From positions 1-64,000 of the forward strand of contig CASFYT010000004.1 in assembly GCA_949299015.1 (NCBI GenBank): DNA of 64,000 bases, written 5' to 3'. Positions 1-9,099 of this stretch are shown piece after piece. Each line of letters starts with the position of its first letter. Position 1 is the first letter of the stretch. Under the pieces are notes generated by a model, which made no database searches, was not told where the DNA came from, and worked only from the letters and a program-made list of their open reading frames with translations. Position numbers and translations under genes: made by a program. This stretch comes from an uncultured Bacillota bacterium. GTDB taxonomy: Bacteria; Bacillota_I; Bacilli_A; RFN20; CAG-288.

Positions 1-23
1 TTTCAGGGGGCGGGCCCCTTCCC

Positions 24-131
<108 letters not shown>

Positions 132-151
132 TTTTTCGTGCCCGCGCCCCC

Positions 152-181
152 TTGACCCGGGACCCCGCGCGGTGGTAGAAT
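152..181 (+). promoter_or_regulatory. Promoter of rplU operon
   Basis: TTGACC at 152-157 and TAGAAT at 176-181 are separated by 18 bp. They lie directly after the 5S terminator and about 100 bp ahead of rplU. Transcription would start near 188 and leave an untranslated leader of almost 100 nt. Confidence 0.7.
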
Positions 182-188
182 ATGCCCG

Positions 189-285
189 TTGTATGGCCTC
201 CAGAGCCTGCAACCGCATAGAAACGGTCAATCTGCAATCGCAGTACCGTAATAGCGAGTCATCAAATCAAAAAGGAGGCATTTGC
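189..285 (+). promoter_or_regulatory. Leader of rplU, candidate L21 autoregulatory leader
   Basis: The untranslated leader contains CTGCAACCGCA and CTGCAATCGCAG elements that can form small hairpins, followed by AAAGGAGG just before the rplU ATG. Firmicutes rplU operons often carry a structured L21 leader thought to bind the ribosomal protein. Position, length and the repeated CTGCAA elements fit. Membership in that RNA family is inferred, not tested. Confidence 0.45.
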
Positions 286-597
286 ATGTACGCTATCGTT
301 TTTACTGGCGGTAAGCAAGTCAAAGCCGAAATCGGCAAGACAATCTTTACCGAAAAGATCGAGGGCGAACCTGGATCTGAAGTTATTTTGGATAAGGTTC
401 TCTATGTTGAATCCGATCAGACCATTTTTGGACATCCCTTTGTTGAAGGGGCTTCTGTCAAGGCCAAAATCATCAAAACGGGAAAGCAGCCCAAGATTCA
501 TGTTCTTCGCTATCGTTCCAAGAGCAATGTTCGCGTTCGCAAGGGACATCGTCAGCCCTACACGGCATTGTCTGTTGAAGCTATCAGTCTGAAGTAA
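286..597 (+). CDS. rplU: Large-subunit ribosomal protein L21
   Basis: Ribosomal protein L21 (103 aa) binds 23S rRNA in the large subunit. The start MYAIVFTGGKQ and the C-terminal RKGHRQPYT segment are typical of L21, and the length is standard. The ATG at 286 is chosen because AAAGGAGG sits just before it; the upstream in-frame extension is leader sequence. It is the first gene of rplU-prp-rpmA and is transcribed from the promoter behind the 5S gene. The order L21, Prp protease, L27 is the usual Firmicutes arrangement. Confidence 0.97.
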   Translation: MYAIVFTGGKQVKAEIGKTIFTEKIEGEPGSEVILDKVLYVESDQTIFGHPFVEGASVKAKIIKTGKQPKIHVLRYRSKSNVRVRKGHRQPYTALSVEAISLK

Positions 598-600
598 CCT

Positions 601-930
601 ATGATTCGCGCTGTTGCTTTCTATGAGGATGAGGTGTTTCGTTCCCTGACCATCAAAGGCCATGGGGATCCTCTGGTTTGCTCCGCGGTATCTGCCATTC
701 TTATTGGTTCCTGCAATGCGTTCATCTTTCCCGAAAGGTTCGATATCCGACTGATCAGCGGCGATTCATCTATTGTCAAAAATGACATATTCGTCACTTG
801 TCTCTTTGACAATATTGTCATTGACACCCTCTTGGCACAGCTTTCGTCGATTGGCAAGAAGTATCCTAATGAATTAAAAGTCCAAGTATCTTGGCAGAAA
901 GGGTCAAAAAAGCATGTTCGTAAAATTTGA
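601..930 (+). CDS. prp: Ribosomal-processing cysteine protease Prp (YsxB)
   Basis: Prp removes the N-terminal extension of ribosomal protein L27 in Firmicutes before L27 enters the 50S subunit. This 109-residue protein keeps the catalytic pair as H21 (KGHGD) and C27 (LVCSAVSA), and the following [10 protein letters not shown] helix is typical. His and Cys are only six residues apart, whereas the Staphylococcus aureus enzyme, as I recall it, has about twelve. The flexible substrate loop between them is therefore largely deleted. The gene lies 3 bp after rplU and overlaps rpmA by 17 bp, so the protease and its substrate are translated together. Confidence 0.88.
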   Translation: MIRAVAFYEDEVFRSLTIKGHGDPLVCSAVSAILIGSCNAFIFPERFDIRLISGDSSIVKNDIFVTCLFDNIVIDTLLAQLSSIGKKYPNELKVQVSWQKGSKKHVRKI

Positions 931-1222
931 GGTAAAGCTTGATCTCTTCGCTTCTCACAAAGGTGTCTCGTCCACGAAGAACGGACGTGATTCTCAGTCG
1001 AAACGTCTCGGAGCGAAGCTCTATGATGGGCAATGGTGCCATTCCGGCTCTATCATCTATCGTCAGCGCGGGACGAAGATTCATCCTGGAAACAACGTGA
1101 AGCGCGCTGGAGATGACACGTTGTTCGCTGTCATTGATGGCTATGTGAAATACGAGAGACTGGATCGTCGTCGCAAGAAGGTTTCTGTCTATCCTTCTCG
1201 GCCTGAAGTCGCTGCGAAGTAA
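914..1222 (+). CDS. rpmA: Large-subunit ribosomal protein L27 with cleavable N-terminal extension
   Basis: L27 (102 aa) reaches into the peptidyl-transferase centre. The body is standard: [20 protein letters not shown], then [11 protein letters not shown] and GDDTLFA. Ahead of it is the extension [13 protein letters not shown], whose end LDLFA/SHKG resembles the Prp cleavage site of Firmicutes L27. Cleavage is expected between A13 and S14. The ATG at 914 is the only start codon in frame that includes the extension, and it lies inside the end of prp. A weak AGAAAGGG lies about 10 nt upstream. Confidence 0.96.
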   Translation: MFVKFEVKLDLFASHKGVSSTKNGRDSQSKRLGAKLYDGQWCHSGSIIYRQRGTKIHPGNNVKRAGDDTLFAVIDGYVKYERLDRRRKKVSVYPSRPEVAAK

Positions 1223-1229
1223 GATTCTG

Positions 1230-1258
1230 AGGCTTCGGCTTACTGCTGAAGCCTTTTT
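1230..1258 (+). terminator. Intrinsic terminator after rpmA
   Basis: AGGCTTC (1230-1236) pairs with GAAGCCT (1248-1254), followed by five T. It ends only 15 bp before the obg start, so it probably attenuates rather than fully blocks read-through into obg. Confidence 0.7.
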
Positions 1259-1272
1259 CAGTGAGGTGTTCC

Positions 1273-2559
1273 ATGCTTGATCATATCCATATTACAATTC
1301 GTTCCGGCAAGGGGGGAGATGGCGCAATCGCCTTCCGCCATGAAAAATCAATTGCCAAAGGCGGCCCATATGGTGGCAATGGTGGTCGTGGTGGGTCCGT
1401 CTATATGAAGGCGAGCAAAGACGTAGAGTCTTTTGCCCAGTTTCGTTTGCGTCAGCATTTCTTTGCCGAAGATGGCGAAAACGGAAAAAGCAAGCTGTGC
1501 AATGGAAGGGATGGAAAGGATGTGACGATTGTCGTTCCTGTTGGAACTCTTGTGACTGATGAATCGGGAAACTTGCTCGCGGATCTGAATTTTGATGGGG
1601 ATACGATCTGCATCGCGCATGGTGGTCGCGGCGGTCGCGGAAATGCTTCTTTCAAGTCGGCGACTCGAAGAACCCCGAACATCGCAGAGAATGGACATCC
1701 GGGTACTGAGCTGAACTTGCAACTTGAACTCAGGTTGATGGCTGATGCCGGCCTCATCGGTTTTCCTAACGCCGGAAAGTCTTCCCTGCTTGTTCATATG
1801 ACAAGGGCGAGGAGCATTGTTGCCGAATATAAGTTCTCGACCATTGAACCGGTCGTTGGTGTCTATCATCTGGATGATCTGCTTCCGCGGTTTGTCCTGG
1901 CCGACATTCCTGGATTGATTGTCGGCGCCAGTCAAGGACGCGGGATGGGCTTTGAGTTTCTTCGGCACATCATGCGTACGCGCGTTCTCGTCCATTGCAT
2001 CGATCCGTTGGATTATGAACACGAAGACTTGGAAAAGTCTTTTACGGAAATCAACGACGAACTGCGCCAATTTTCCACAGTTCTTGCCGATAAGCCTCAA
2101 ATTGTTGTCTTTACGAAGATGGATTTGGTCAAAGACCGTGCGCCGATCGATGCCTTTATCGCCGCTCATCCGTCCACGACGGTCTGTTGCGTTTCCGTCC
2201 ATGATGTCGATAGCCTCAAACGCCTTGCGAAGATGATTTCCGAGTTTGTCTGCAGGGAAAAAGAACGGGCCGACTCGCATCCCCTTGATACAGAGGAGAA
2301 AGTCTATGGTGTCAAGGAACAGGATCGCGGAAGGATTCCCTCTTTCCAAATCGTCGCCCTCGAGCCGAACCGGTATGAAATTCTGGGCGACAGGGTGGTT
2401 TTGACCAAGCGCCTGATCAATCTCTCTACTGATGAGGGTATGGACCGCCTTCTCCAATATCTCGATCGTATCGGCATCAATTCGAGACTTGAGGAGATGG
2501 GGGTCGAGGAAGGGGCAATCATTCTCCTAGATGGGTTTGAGTTCGAATATCTCCCATGA
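1273..2559 (+). CDS. obgE: GTPase Obg (CgtA family), ribosome assembly
   Basis: Obg is an essential GTPase of 50S assembly and stress signalling. The 428-residue protein has all three domains. The Gly-rich Obg fold (about 1-158) contains GGPYGGNGGRGGS. The G domain has GFPNAGKSS (P-loop), ADIPGLIVGAS (G3) and FTKMD (G4). The C-terminal OCT domain spans about 340-428. The ATG at 1273 is preceded by GTGAGGT; a GTG four codons upstream is less likely. It follows rplU-prp-rpmA, as is common, and is followed by ruvAB. Confidence 0.97.
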   Translation: MLDHIHITIRSGKGGDGAIAFRHEKSIAKGGPYGGNGGRGGSVYMKASKDVESFAQFRLRQHFFAEDGENGKSKLCNGRDGKDVTIVVPVGTLVTDESGNLLADLNFDGDTICIAHGGRGGRGNASFKSATRRTPNIAENGHPGTELNLQLELRLMADAGLIGFPNAGKSSLLVHMTRARSIVAEYKFSTIEPVVGVYHLDDLLPRFVLADIPGLIVGASQGRGMGFEFLRHIMRTRVLVHCIDPLDYEHEDLEKSFTEINDELRQFSTVLADKPQIVVFTKMDLVKDRAPIDAFIAAHPSTTVCCVSVHDVDSLKRLAKMISEFVCREKERADSHPLDTEEKVYGVKEQDRGRIPSFQIVALEPNRYEILGDRVVLTKRLINLSTDEGMDRLLQYLDRIGINSRLEEMGVEEGAIILLDGFEFEYLP

Positions 2560-2605
2560 TGAACAAATCTATCAATTCAAGACAATAACGATTGAGGGCG
2601 GATCT

Positions 2606-3166
2606 ATGTACTATTATCTTCATGGTATGGTGACGATGCACATCGAAGACAAGATCGTCGTTGAATGCAACGGAATCGGTTTTGAGTGCCTCGTTGCTCA
2701 TCCTGACGATTTCCCCATCGGTGAGACGATGTTCGTCTTTACATCCCACTATCTGCACGATGACGAGCAATATCTCATTGGATTTCGCACGCTTGAGCAG
2801 CGCCGTATCTTTCTCAAGCTGACGAGCGTCTCGGGGGTCGGCCCGAAGACAGCCCTTTCTCTCTTGGCTTCGACCTCTGTCGATCGTCTCAAGAAGGCCA
2901 TCGATGAGTCGGATCAGTCCTTTTTGGTCCGCCTTCCCGGAATCGGAAAGAAGACGGCGTCCCAAATCATCCTGGATCTGAGGGGAAAACTCGTCGAGGC
3001 TCCTTCCAAGGAGACTGATGCGGAAGTGGCTTTGGCTTACGATGGATTGAAGAACCTTGGGTTCCAGGTTCGCGAAATCGACGAAGCCTTTTCGCAGATA
3101 CCGGAGCGTGGACTGAAGGTCGACGAATATATGACTCGCGCGCTTCGCATTCTCAATCGGCGCTGA
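2606..3166 (+). CDS. ruvA: Holliday junction branch-migration protein RuvA
   Basis: RuvA (186 aa) forms a tetramer that holds the four-way junction and loads RuvB. The N-terminal OB fold begins MYYYLHG. Two helix-hairpin-helix motifs follow, SVSGVGPKTA and RLPGIGKKTA. The C-terminal domain (about 140-186) binds RuvB. The ATG at 2606 is preferred over in-frame upstream starts because it gives the usual N-terminus and has GAGGGCGG in front. ruvB starts 3 bp after the stop, and no ruvC is adjacent. Confidence 0.96.
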   Translation: MYYYLHGMVTMHIEDKIVVECNGIGFECLVAHPDDFPIGETMFVFTSHYLHDDEQYLIGFRTLEQRRIFLKLTSVSGVGPKTALSLLASTSVDRLKKAIDESDQSFLVRLPGIGKKTASQIILDLRGKLVEAPSKETDAEVALAYDGLKNLGFQVREIDEAFSQIPERGLKVDEYMTRALRILNRR

Positions 3167-3169
3167 GAG

Positions 3170-4183
3170 ATGGAACGGGAAGGCATGGTTGCCAGAGAAC
3201 TCTCTGGGCGAGAAGACGACGTCGATGTCACCCTTCGTCCACAGCGGCTCTCGGAATATATCGGTCAAGATGAGCTCAAGCACGAACTGAATATCGCCAT
3301 TTCTGCTGCAAGGTTGCGAAACGAATCGCTCGACCACGTTCTTTTCTTCGGACCGCCCGGGCTTGGAAAGACAACCCTGGCTTGTATTGTGGCGAACGAA
3401 CTAGGAACGCAGATCAAAGTGACGAATGGCTCTGCCTTGATTCGGACGGGAGACCTTGCTGCCATCCTTTCCTCCTTGAATCCCGGCGACGTGCTCTTCA
3501 TTGACGAAGTCCATCGCATGCCCGTGATCGTTCAGGAGGTTCTGTATTCGGCGATGGAGGATTATTCCCTCTCGCTGATCGTCGGTCGTGGAGTCGATGC
3601 TCGCACGCTGACGATCCCCCTTCCTCCCTTCACCTTGATTGGAGCAACGACCGATCCCGGAAGACTCTCTGCCCCTCTTCGCGATCGATTCGGGATTCTT
3701 CTCTCCTTGCAATACTATTCGCCGACGGAATTATTGGAGATCATCCAGCGGACAAGCCATGCGCTTTCCTTTCCGATTACCGTGGATGCTGCATACGCGA
3801 TTGCCCTGCGAGGACGGGGAACGCCTCGCATCGCCAATCGGCTCTTTCGACGCGTTCGCGACTACGCGACCTATGCGGGAAAATCCATCATCGATGCGGA
3901 GGCAACCCAGAAGGCGATGGAATCCCTTCGAATCGACGAGCTCGGCCTGGACCAGACGGACCGGAAGATTTTGGAGTGTTTGATCCTCCGCTATGAAGGG
4001 AAGCCTGTCGGATTGTCCTCTCTTGCCTCGGCTATTGGTGAAAACGTCGAAAACATCTCCGATGTCTACGAACCGTACCTTGTCCAGATCGGCCTGATCA
4101 ATCGGACGCCGAAGGGACGGATTCCGACGAAGAAGGCCTATGTCCATCTGGGAATTCCTTTTCCGGCCAAAGGCGAGGCTTAG
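3170..4183 (+). CDS. ruvB: Holliday junction helicase motor RuvB
   Basis: RuvB is the AAA+ motor that drives branch migration with RuvA. The 337-residue protein begins its conserved part at [12 protein letters not shown]. It has Walker A (GPPGLGKTT), Walker B (LFIDEVHRM), sensor 1 (GATTDPG) and a C-terminal winged helix with TPKGR. The start is uncertain: ATG 3170 is 3 bp after ruvA, while ATG 3185 has the better upstream GGGAAGG; both leave the conserved domain intact. The next gene, secDF, has its own promoter. Confidence 0.96.
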   Translation: MEREGMVARELSGREDDVDVTLRPQRLSEYIGQDELKHELNIAISAARLRNESLDHVLFFGPPGLGKTTLACIVANELGTQIKVTNGSALIRTGDLAAILSSLNPGDVLFIDEVHRMPVIVQEVLYSAMEDYSLSLIVGRGVDARTLTIPLPPFTLIGATTDPGRLSAPLRDRFGILLSLQYYSPTELLEIIQRTSHALSFPITVDAAYAIALRGRGTPRIANRLFRRVRDYATYAGKSIIDAEATQKAMESLRIDELGLDQTDRKILECLILRYEGKPVGLSSLASAIGENVENISDVYEPYLVQIGLINRTPKGRIPTKKAYVHLGIPFPAKGEA

Positions 4184-4192
4184 GATTCAATC

Positions 4193-4221
4193 TTGAAAGG
4201 GAATTATCCATTTGATAAATT
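4193..4221 (+). promoter_or_regulatory. Promoter of secDF
   Basis: TTGAAA (4193-4198), 17 bp, then TAAATT (4216-4221) with an extended -10 TG at 4213-4214. It lies in the 84-bp gap after ruvB, and AAAGGAGGG precedes the secDF ATG. Confidence 0.6.
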
Positions 4222-4267
4222 ATTAAGGTTACATTTTTGCCTGTGCGATTTCAAAGGAGGGTAAGCA

Positions 4268-7036
4268 ATGCGCCGACTCTTAGCTTATCTGATCATGATG
4301 CTCACTGCCATTGGCGTCATCGTCTTCAACGTCCAATCGGTCCTTGAGACGACGAACGATGGAATGGAATTCGGCCGTGGAACGGAACTCGTCTTCGCGT
4401 TGGAACAACGAAATCCCGACGACTACGATTCCACTCTCTATCCCGACACGATCAACGAAGGGACGCAAAGCCTTGAGGACATCGACGTCGCCGAGGCTGT
4501 CATGGATCGTCTTGACGTCGCGGGCGTCCGCAACGCCGATGTCCAGGTCGTCGAGGGGGATGCCGAGACGGGTGAGGGCTACGAGCTTCGCGTGACGATG
4601 TCCCCCCTTTCGAGCAATGAGCTCAATAACGTTCGCAAAGTCCTTTCGATGACGGGTTCCCTGACCATCGGAACCTTCGGCGACGACTATCTGATGTCGC
4701 AGGAGGCCAATCAGTTCTTTGCGGAGGGGACCGTCGCCGAGATCGTCTACAACGGAACGACTCCCTACGTCGCCGTGAACCTTGGTTCGACGACCGATTT
4801 CGAGACGATGCGCGACCAGGCTTCGGAAGCCGGGACGAATCATGCGGACGACACGGTCGCCGGCGAGGATTCGACCGATACCTCCTCGGACGAGGAATCG
4901 GACAGCACGGAAAGCGACACGAAGGGCACAACCCTGTATCTTTGGGCCAACAAGATGGTCGACGACACCTTTGAAGAAGCCTATGGCGTCAACGATGCCG
5001 TCGTGATGGAGGATGTCAAGAACAAAGTTCTTGCCGAAATGGTCGTCAGCAACTATGACGAGACCACCCAGCAGATCGTCATCACCTCCGACATCGATGG
5101 CAACGCGTTTACGGTCGCCTCGGCGAGGGCGTTGGTCAACTGCCTCAACGCCAGCGACTATGGCTTCAACATCACGTATCTGTATGAAAATGCTGTTGCT
5201 CCGACCTTTGGGAACGGTTCGATCTCCGAGGCCTACCTCTATTGCGGCCTCGCCTTGTTGGTCGTTGCGGTCCTCCTCGTCCTCTTCTTCGGACTTTCGG
5301 GTCTCACGGGATCGGTGACGATGGTGTTGTCGACGTTTGGCTCCCTTTGGCTGGTGACGATGCTGGGATTCGAATTGTCGGTCTCGACACTCGTCGGCCT
5401 TTTCGTCGTCTCCGCCCTCTCCGTCTTCCTCTCGCTGAACTACTTCTGCCACGTCCGTCGCGAGTACAAGCTCAAGGGCGACCTGGAAAAAGCCAACCGC
5501 GAAGGATATCGGCAGGCCTATTTCCTCTCCTTGGATGCCTCGGTCGTCGTCCTGATCGTCTCCCTCTTCGGTTTCCTCTTTGCCACCGGTCTCTTCCAGA
5601 CCTTCTTTGGAACGGTCATGATCGGTTCGATCATCACCTTCCTGGTGACGAACTACCTCAACAAATGGGCGACGTACTGGCTGACGAAGGATAGCAAGAG
5701 GGATTTGGTTCCCACATTCGCCCTTTTCACCCTTCGGTCGAAGAATGAGCGAAAGACCGTCCTTGTCTCGACGAATCCGAAGCATTTCTCCCGCTATGCC
5801 TGGCCGATCTTCGGCTCCCTTTCCCTGCTCGTCCTCGCTCTCGCCCTTCCTCTGGCGCAGGCCTTCGGCGGAGTGGGCTTCACCGTCTTCAACAATTCGG
5901 GAAGCTTCCAGGAAGGTTACACGCTGTCCGTCAACTATCGTACGGAATTCGAAGCCTATGACCGACTGTCTACCTCGGAACGGTTCTTGGGCTATGTCAA
6001 GGCGCTTGGCGAACCTGTCGAAGACGGGAACTCGTTCGCTGCCGTCAGCTCAGAGGAGCTGGCCGACTACGAAAGCACCCATGGTTCCCTGGATTCCTTT
6101 GGCTTTGTCTATTATCCGGAGACGGCTTCGGTCAACACGATCGAGAAGAAGGACGAAGACAACAACTCCTATTTCCTGACGTATTTCTCCGTTGACGTCG
6201 ATCGGGATCTGAGCGCCCTGGCCCTTCAGGACGGACAGCTCTTTACGAGCTTCCTCGAGCAGGGCATTCGCGAGCGGATCGTCCTTGTCGACAATGTCAC
6301 GGTCTCGCTTGGAAACGATGCCCACTTCGACTCTTCCTCCCTTCAGGTCGGAGCGTACGTCCTCTCGCCGACCAACGTCTACCATTCTTCGGTCAACCTC
6401 TTCCTGATCCTCTTCGTCCTTCCGCTGTTCGCCGCCCTCTACCTCTTCCTCCGCTACGGAATCCTGGTCAGCCTGACGACGCTGGCGACGGGCGAAGTCT
6501 ACTCGGCCCTGGCGATCGGTCTGCTTTCGGCCACCCGTATTCCTTTCAACAGCTATTCGGCCTTCGGCGTTCTCGCGACGTTCCTTGTCCTTCTCTTCCT
6601 CCTCGTGCCGCTCCTCGGTCGCAACAAGGTGCTGCTGAAGGAGCTCCATGCCCGTCGAGATGCCGACGCCCAGCTCAGGACGGACATCTGCAACGACGTC
6701 GCCTGGCGCTCCCTGCCGTCGGTGACCGGAACGTCGATTGCCCTCCTTCTCTTCTCGCTCTCCTTCTTCCTGCTCAACACCGCTACGGTTCCGATGGCTG
6801 GCGTTTTGGTCCTCGGATCGATCCTTGTCGTCACGGCCCTTCTTCTCTTCGCTCTTCCCTTCTATCATTTCCTGGCCCTCCACATCAGCTTCCGCCGCTT
6901 CCACGAGATGATGGAACGGAGGCGCGAAAGGAAGGGAATCGAGAAGTCGAAGCCCGCCAAGGACGGCATCGTCTACGTCGATGAGGATTCTCCTCACGAG
7001 ACGATCATCCCGGGTCTCAACGACTTCCATCATTGA
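4268..7036 (+). CDS. secDF: SecDF protein-export membrane protein, motif-degenerate
   Basis: SecDF assists late stages of Sec-dependent export. This 922-residue protein has the two-half architecture of Bacilli SecDF: an N-terminal TM helix (about 7-25), a large external domain with an acidic Asp/Ser/Thr insert (about 195-215), TM bundle (about 318-475), a second N-terminal TM (about 510), a second external domain and a final TM bundle (about 705-890). The SecD TM4 segment, normally VDANV followed by IFER, reads SVFLSLNYFCHVRRE here, so the proton-relay Asp becomes Phe at about residue 387. The SecF half likewise lacks NDTVVVFDR. The later LDAS motif is kept. Function in export is inferred from architecture and the recJ neighbour. 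Confidence 0.85.
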   Translation: MRRLLAYLIMMLTAIGVIVFNVQSVLETTNDGMEFGRGTELVFALEQRNPDDYDSTLYPDTINEGTQSLEDIDVAEAVMDRLDVAGVRNADVQVVEGDAETGEGYELRVTMSPLSSNELNNVRKVLSMTGSLTIGTFGDDYLMSQEANQFFAEGTVAEIVYNGTTPYVAVNLGSTTDFETMRDQASEAGTNHADDTVAGEDSTDTSSDEESDSTESDTKGTTLYLWANKMVDDTFEEAYGVNDAVVMEDVKNKVLAEMVVSNYDETTQQIVITSDIDGNAFTVASARALVNCLNASDYGFNITYLYENAVAPTFGNGSISEAYLYCGLALLVVAVLLVLFFGLSGLTGSVTMVLSTFGSLWLVTMLGFELSVSTLVGLFVVSALSVFLSLNYFCHVRREYKLKGDLEKANREGYRQAYFLSLDASVVVLIVSLFGFLFATGLFQTFFGTVMIGSIITFLVTNYLNKWATYWLTKDSKRDLVPTFALFTLRSKNERKTVLVSTNPKHFSRYAWPIFGSLSLLVLALALPLAQAFGGVGFTVFNNSGSFQEGYTLSVNYRTEFEAYDRLSTSERFLGYVKALGEPVEDGNSFAAVSSEELADYESTHGSLDSFGFVYYPETASVNTIEKKDEDNNSYFLTYFSVDVDRDLSALALQDGQLFTSFLEQGIRERIVLVDNVTVSLGNDAHFDSSSLQVGAYVLSPTNVYHSSVNLFLILFVLPLFAALYLFLRYGILVSLTTLATGEVYSALAIGLLSATRIPFNSYSAFGVLATFLVLLFLLVPLLGRNKVLLKELHARRDADAQLRTDICNDVAWRSLPSVTGTSIALLLFSLSFFLLNTATVPMAGVLVLGSILVVTALLLFALPFYHFLALHISFRRFHEMMERRRERKGIEKSKPAKDGIVYVDEDSPHETIIPGLNDFHH

Positions 7037-7038
7037 TC

Positions 7039-8601
7039 ATGTCCTTCCTGACCAACCTTCTGGAACGATATCGTCTGACGCTTCAAGACCTCAGGGCTCG
7101 TTCGGCCCCGGGGTCTTTTCGACGTCTCCGGGTTCCGGATTCGCTCCCTGACTTTGCATCGGTCGTCTCCCGCCTGAAGAAGGCGATCGAACATCACGAG
7201 AAGGTCGTCATCTACGGCGACTACGACGTCGATGGGCTGACGTCGACGGCAATCCTGAAGCTTGCCTTGAAAGAGGCTGGAAGCGAAGTGGGTTTCTTTG
7301 TCCCGAGCCGCTATGTCGAAGGATATGGATTGGAGGCGAGTCGCGTCCGCCAGTTCCGGGAGAAGGGATACCAGCTGATCGTGCTGGTGGACAACGGCGT
7401 CCGATGCTTCGATTCCGTTCGTCTGGCCCGCGAGCTGGGAATGGATGTCGTCGCCATCGACCATCATCTTCCGGATTCGACCCTTCCCTCCCTGTCGGCC
7501 CTCTTCCATCATCGCCTGAGCGGATTCTTGGACTACGACTGCTCCGCGGCCTCCCTCTGCTACTTCGTCGCCCGGTCGCTTCTTGGACGGGACGACCCCT
7601 ACCTGGCTTTCCTTGCTGGACTTGCCGTCTTTTCCGACTGCATGCCCCTGGTCGGAAACAACCTCGAATTTGCCAAGATCGCCCTCCTTTCGCAAAATCG
7701 CCTTCATTTTCCCAATGTCAGCCTCCTGCTTCCGGAACGGGCCACCTTCGACGACCTTGTCTTTCGCCTGATTCCGGCCTTGAATGCCGTCGGTCGCATC
7801 CAGGAGGACAGCCTTTCGACGAACCGAGCCTGCTGGTTTTTGATCCGTTGGGAGGATTCTCGATATGCCAAGGAGGCCGCTCAATGGCTGGAGGAGACCA
7901 ATCGTCGACGAAAGGATCTCGTCCGGCAGATCGTTCCGTCGGCGGGGAAGAGCCTCTCGACGGCCGGTGGACGTTGCCTGGTCATCGAGGCTCCTTCCGG
8001 AATCGCCGGGCTCTACGCCAATCGCCTCCTGCGCGAGATTGGCCTGCCGGTTGCCGTCTTCGCTCGGAGCGAAGCGCGAAAAGGTTGCCTCGTCGGATCT
8101 CTCCGGGCGCCGGAGGGATATCGCCTGATGGACTTTCTCGGGTCCTTGAAGAAGGCTCCCCTCGCCTTTGGCGGTCATCCTCTTGCGTGCGGCGTGACGA
8201 TCGAGGAGCGGGACTACTTCCAGTTTGCGACCTCCTTCCTTTCCTATGTCGAGAAGACGCGCCTGGAAGGCCTTCCGCCCGCCGCGGAGCCGATCGACAT
8301 CACCCTGGAAGACCTCACGGCGGAGAACTATGCCGTCCTCGAGCAATTCGAGCCTTTCGGCGTGGATTTCCCTCGTCCTTCCTTCGCCCTGACCTGTTCC
8401 GTGGAGGATCTCCGGCAGGGAAACGGATATTTCTTCGTCGCCAGCCCCGATTGTTCCGCCAAGGCGATCTGCTTCCAACCCTTCGACAAGGTCCATCGCG
8501 AACAATCCGAGTCGGCCGTCTTCGTCGGTTCCTTTTCGTGCGACGAGTTTCGTGGCAAAAGGACCTATGTCCTCAAGGCCGAGTCCTATCGGGAAGAATG
8601 A
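7039..8601 (+). CDS. recJ: Single-stranded-DNA exonuclease RecJ
   Basis: RecJ degrades single-stranded DNA 5' to 3' in repair and recombination. The 520-residue protein has the DHH phosphoesterase motifs: YGDYDVDG (motif I), VDNGV (II), IDHHLPD (III) and FSDCMPL (IV). The DHHA1 motif FGGHPLACG follows, and a C-terminal OB-like region closes the protein. It is a short RecJ without the long C-terminal extension of the Bacillus subtilis enzyme. ATG 7039 lies 2 bp after secDF; a TTG at 7033 is the alternative. secDF-recJ adjacency is normal in Bacilli, but apt-relA lies 30 kb away here. Confidence 0.92.
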   Translation: MSFLTNLLERYRLTLQDLRARSAPGSFRRLRVPDSLPDFASVVSRLKKAIEHHEKVVIYGDYDVDGLTSTAILKLALKEAGSEVGFFVPSRYVEGYGLEASRVRQFREKGYQLIVLVDNGVRCFDSVRLARELGMDVVAIDHHLPDSTLPSLSALFHHRLSGFLDYDCSAASLCYFVARSLLGRDDPYLAFLAGLAVFSDCMPLVGNNLEFAKIALLSQNRLHFPNVSLLLPERATFDDLVFRLIPALNAVGRIQEDSLSTNRACWFLIRWEDSRYAKEAAQWLEETNRRRKDLVRQIVPSAGKSLSTAGGRCLVIEAPSGIAGLYANRLLREIGLPVAVFARSEARKGCLVGSLRAPEGYRLMDFLGSLKKAPLAFGGHPLACGVTIEERDYFQFATSFLSYVEKTRLEGLPPAAEPIDITLEDLTAENYAVLEQFEPFGVDFPRPSFALTCSVEDLRQGNGYFFVASPDCSAKAICFQPFDKVHREQSESAVFVGSFSCDEFRGKRTYVLKAESYREE

Positions 8602-9053
8602 CGTCTTTGTCCCGATTGCCGGTCCTTCTTCCGTTGTCCTTCCCTTTCGTCGCCTTCCTTGGCATCCTCTTGGCGGAGGATCGTCAAATGGAATGTCATT
8701 ACCGGACCGATGTGGAGAGGCGGCTGAGAGAGCGGATTGCGAAGCTGCTCGATCCGCGGGAGGAGCTGAAGGGCCTCAGCCGGGTCATCCTTCAAGCCGT
8801 CGAAATCGGCGAGCCTTGCTATGCCTACGTGATCCCTTATCGGCGCCTGGAGATTCCGCGTGCCGGCTATTTCTTCGCACTCTTCCTCAAGACGCCGGGC
8901 GAGAGGCGTTTGGCCGTCTTCGACCGCGCCTATCGAGACTATCGCGAATGCCAGAAGGCGGCGAACCAGTATCTTCGCTACTTTCCCCTCTTCCTCTATT
9001 CCAGTCGGTTTCTCCTTCCGCCGCCATGGAAGGCGGAAAAACAGGACTCGTAG
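8598..9053 (+). CDS. Hypothetical protein with N-terminal hydrophobic segment
   Basis: I do not recognise this 151-residue product. It overlaps the recJ stop by four bases (ATGA), which suggests translational coupling. Residues about 8-25 (VLLPLSFPFVAFLGILLA) form one hydrophobic segment, either a signal anchor or a signal peptide. The rest is soluble, rich in Arg and aromatic residues, with a pair of YRxY-like motifs. The reading frame fills the space between recJ and divIB and has neighbour-like base composition. It could belong with the divIB-ftsA-ftsZ group. No function is assigned. Confidence 0.55.
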   Translation: MTSLSRLPVLLPLSFPFVAFLGILLAEDRQMECHYRTDVERRLRERIAKLLDPREELKGLSRVILQAVEIGEPCYAYVIPYRRLEIPRAGYFFALFLKTPGERRLAVFDRAYRDYRECQKAANQYLRYFPLFLYSSRFLLPPPWKAEKQDS

Positions 9054-9099
9054 CAATTTCCTTTCCCTTTCCTTCCGGGATTCGTTAGAATAAAAGGGT

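Noticed and set aside
9086-9091. TAGAAT eight bases before divIB as another leaderless promoter
   Set aside because: There is no extended -10 TG and no -35, the spacing is longer than in the other cases, and AAAAGGG provides a normal ribosome-binding site.
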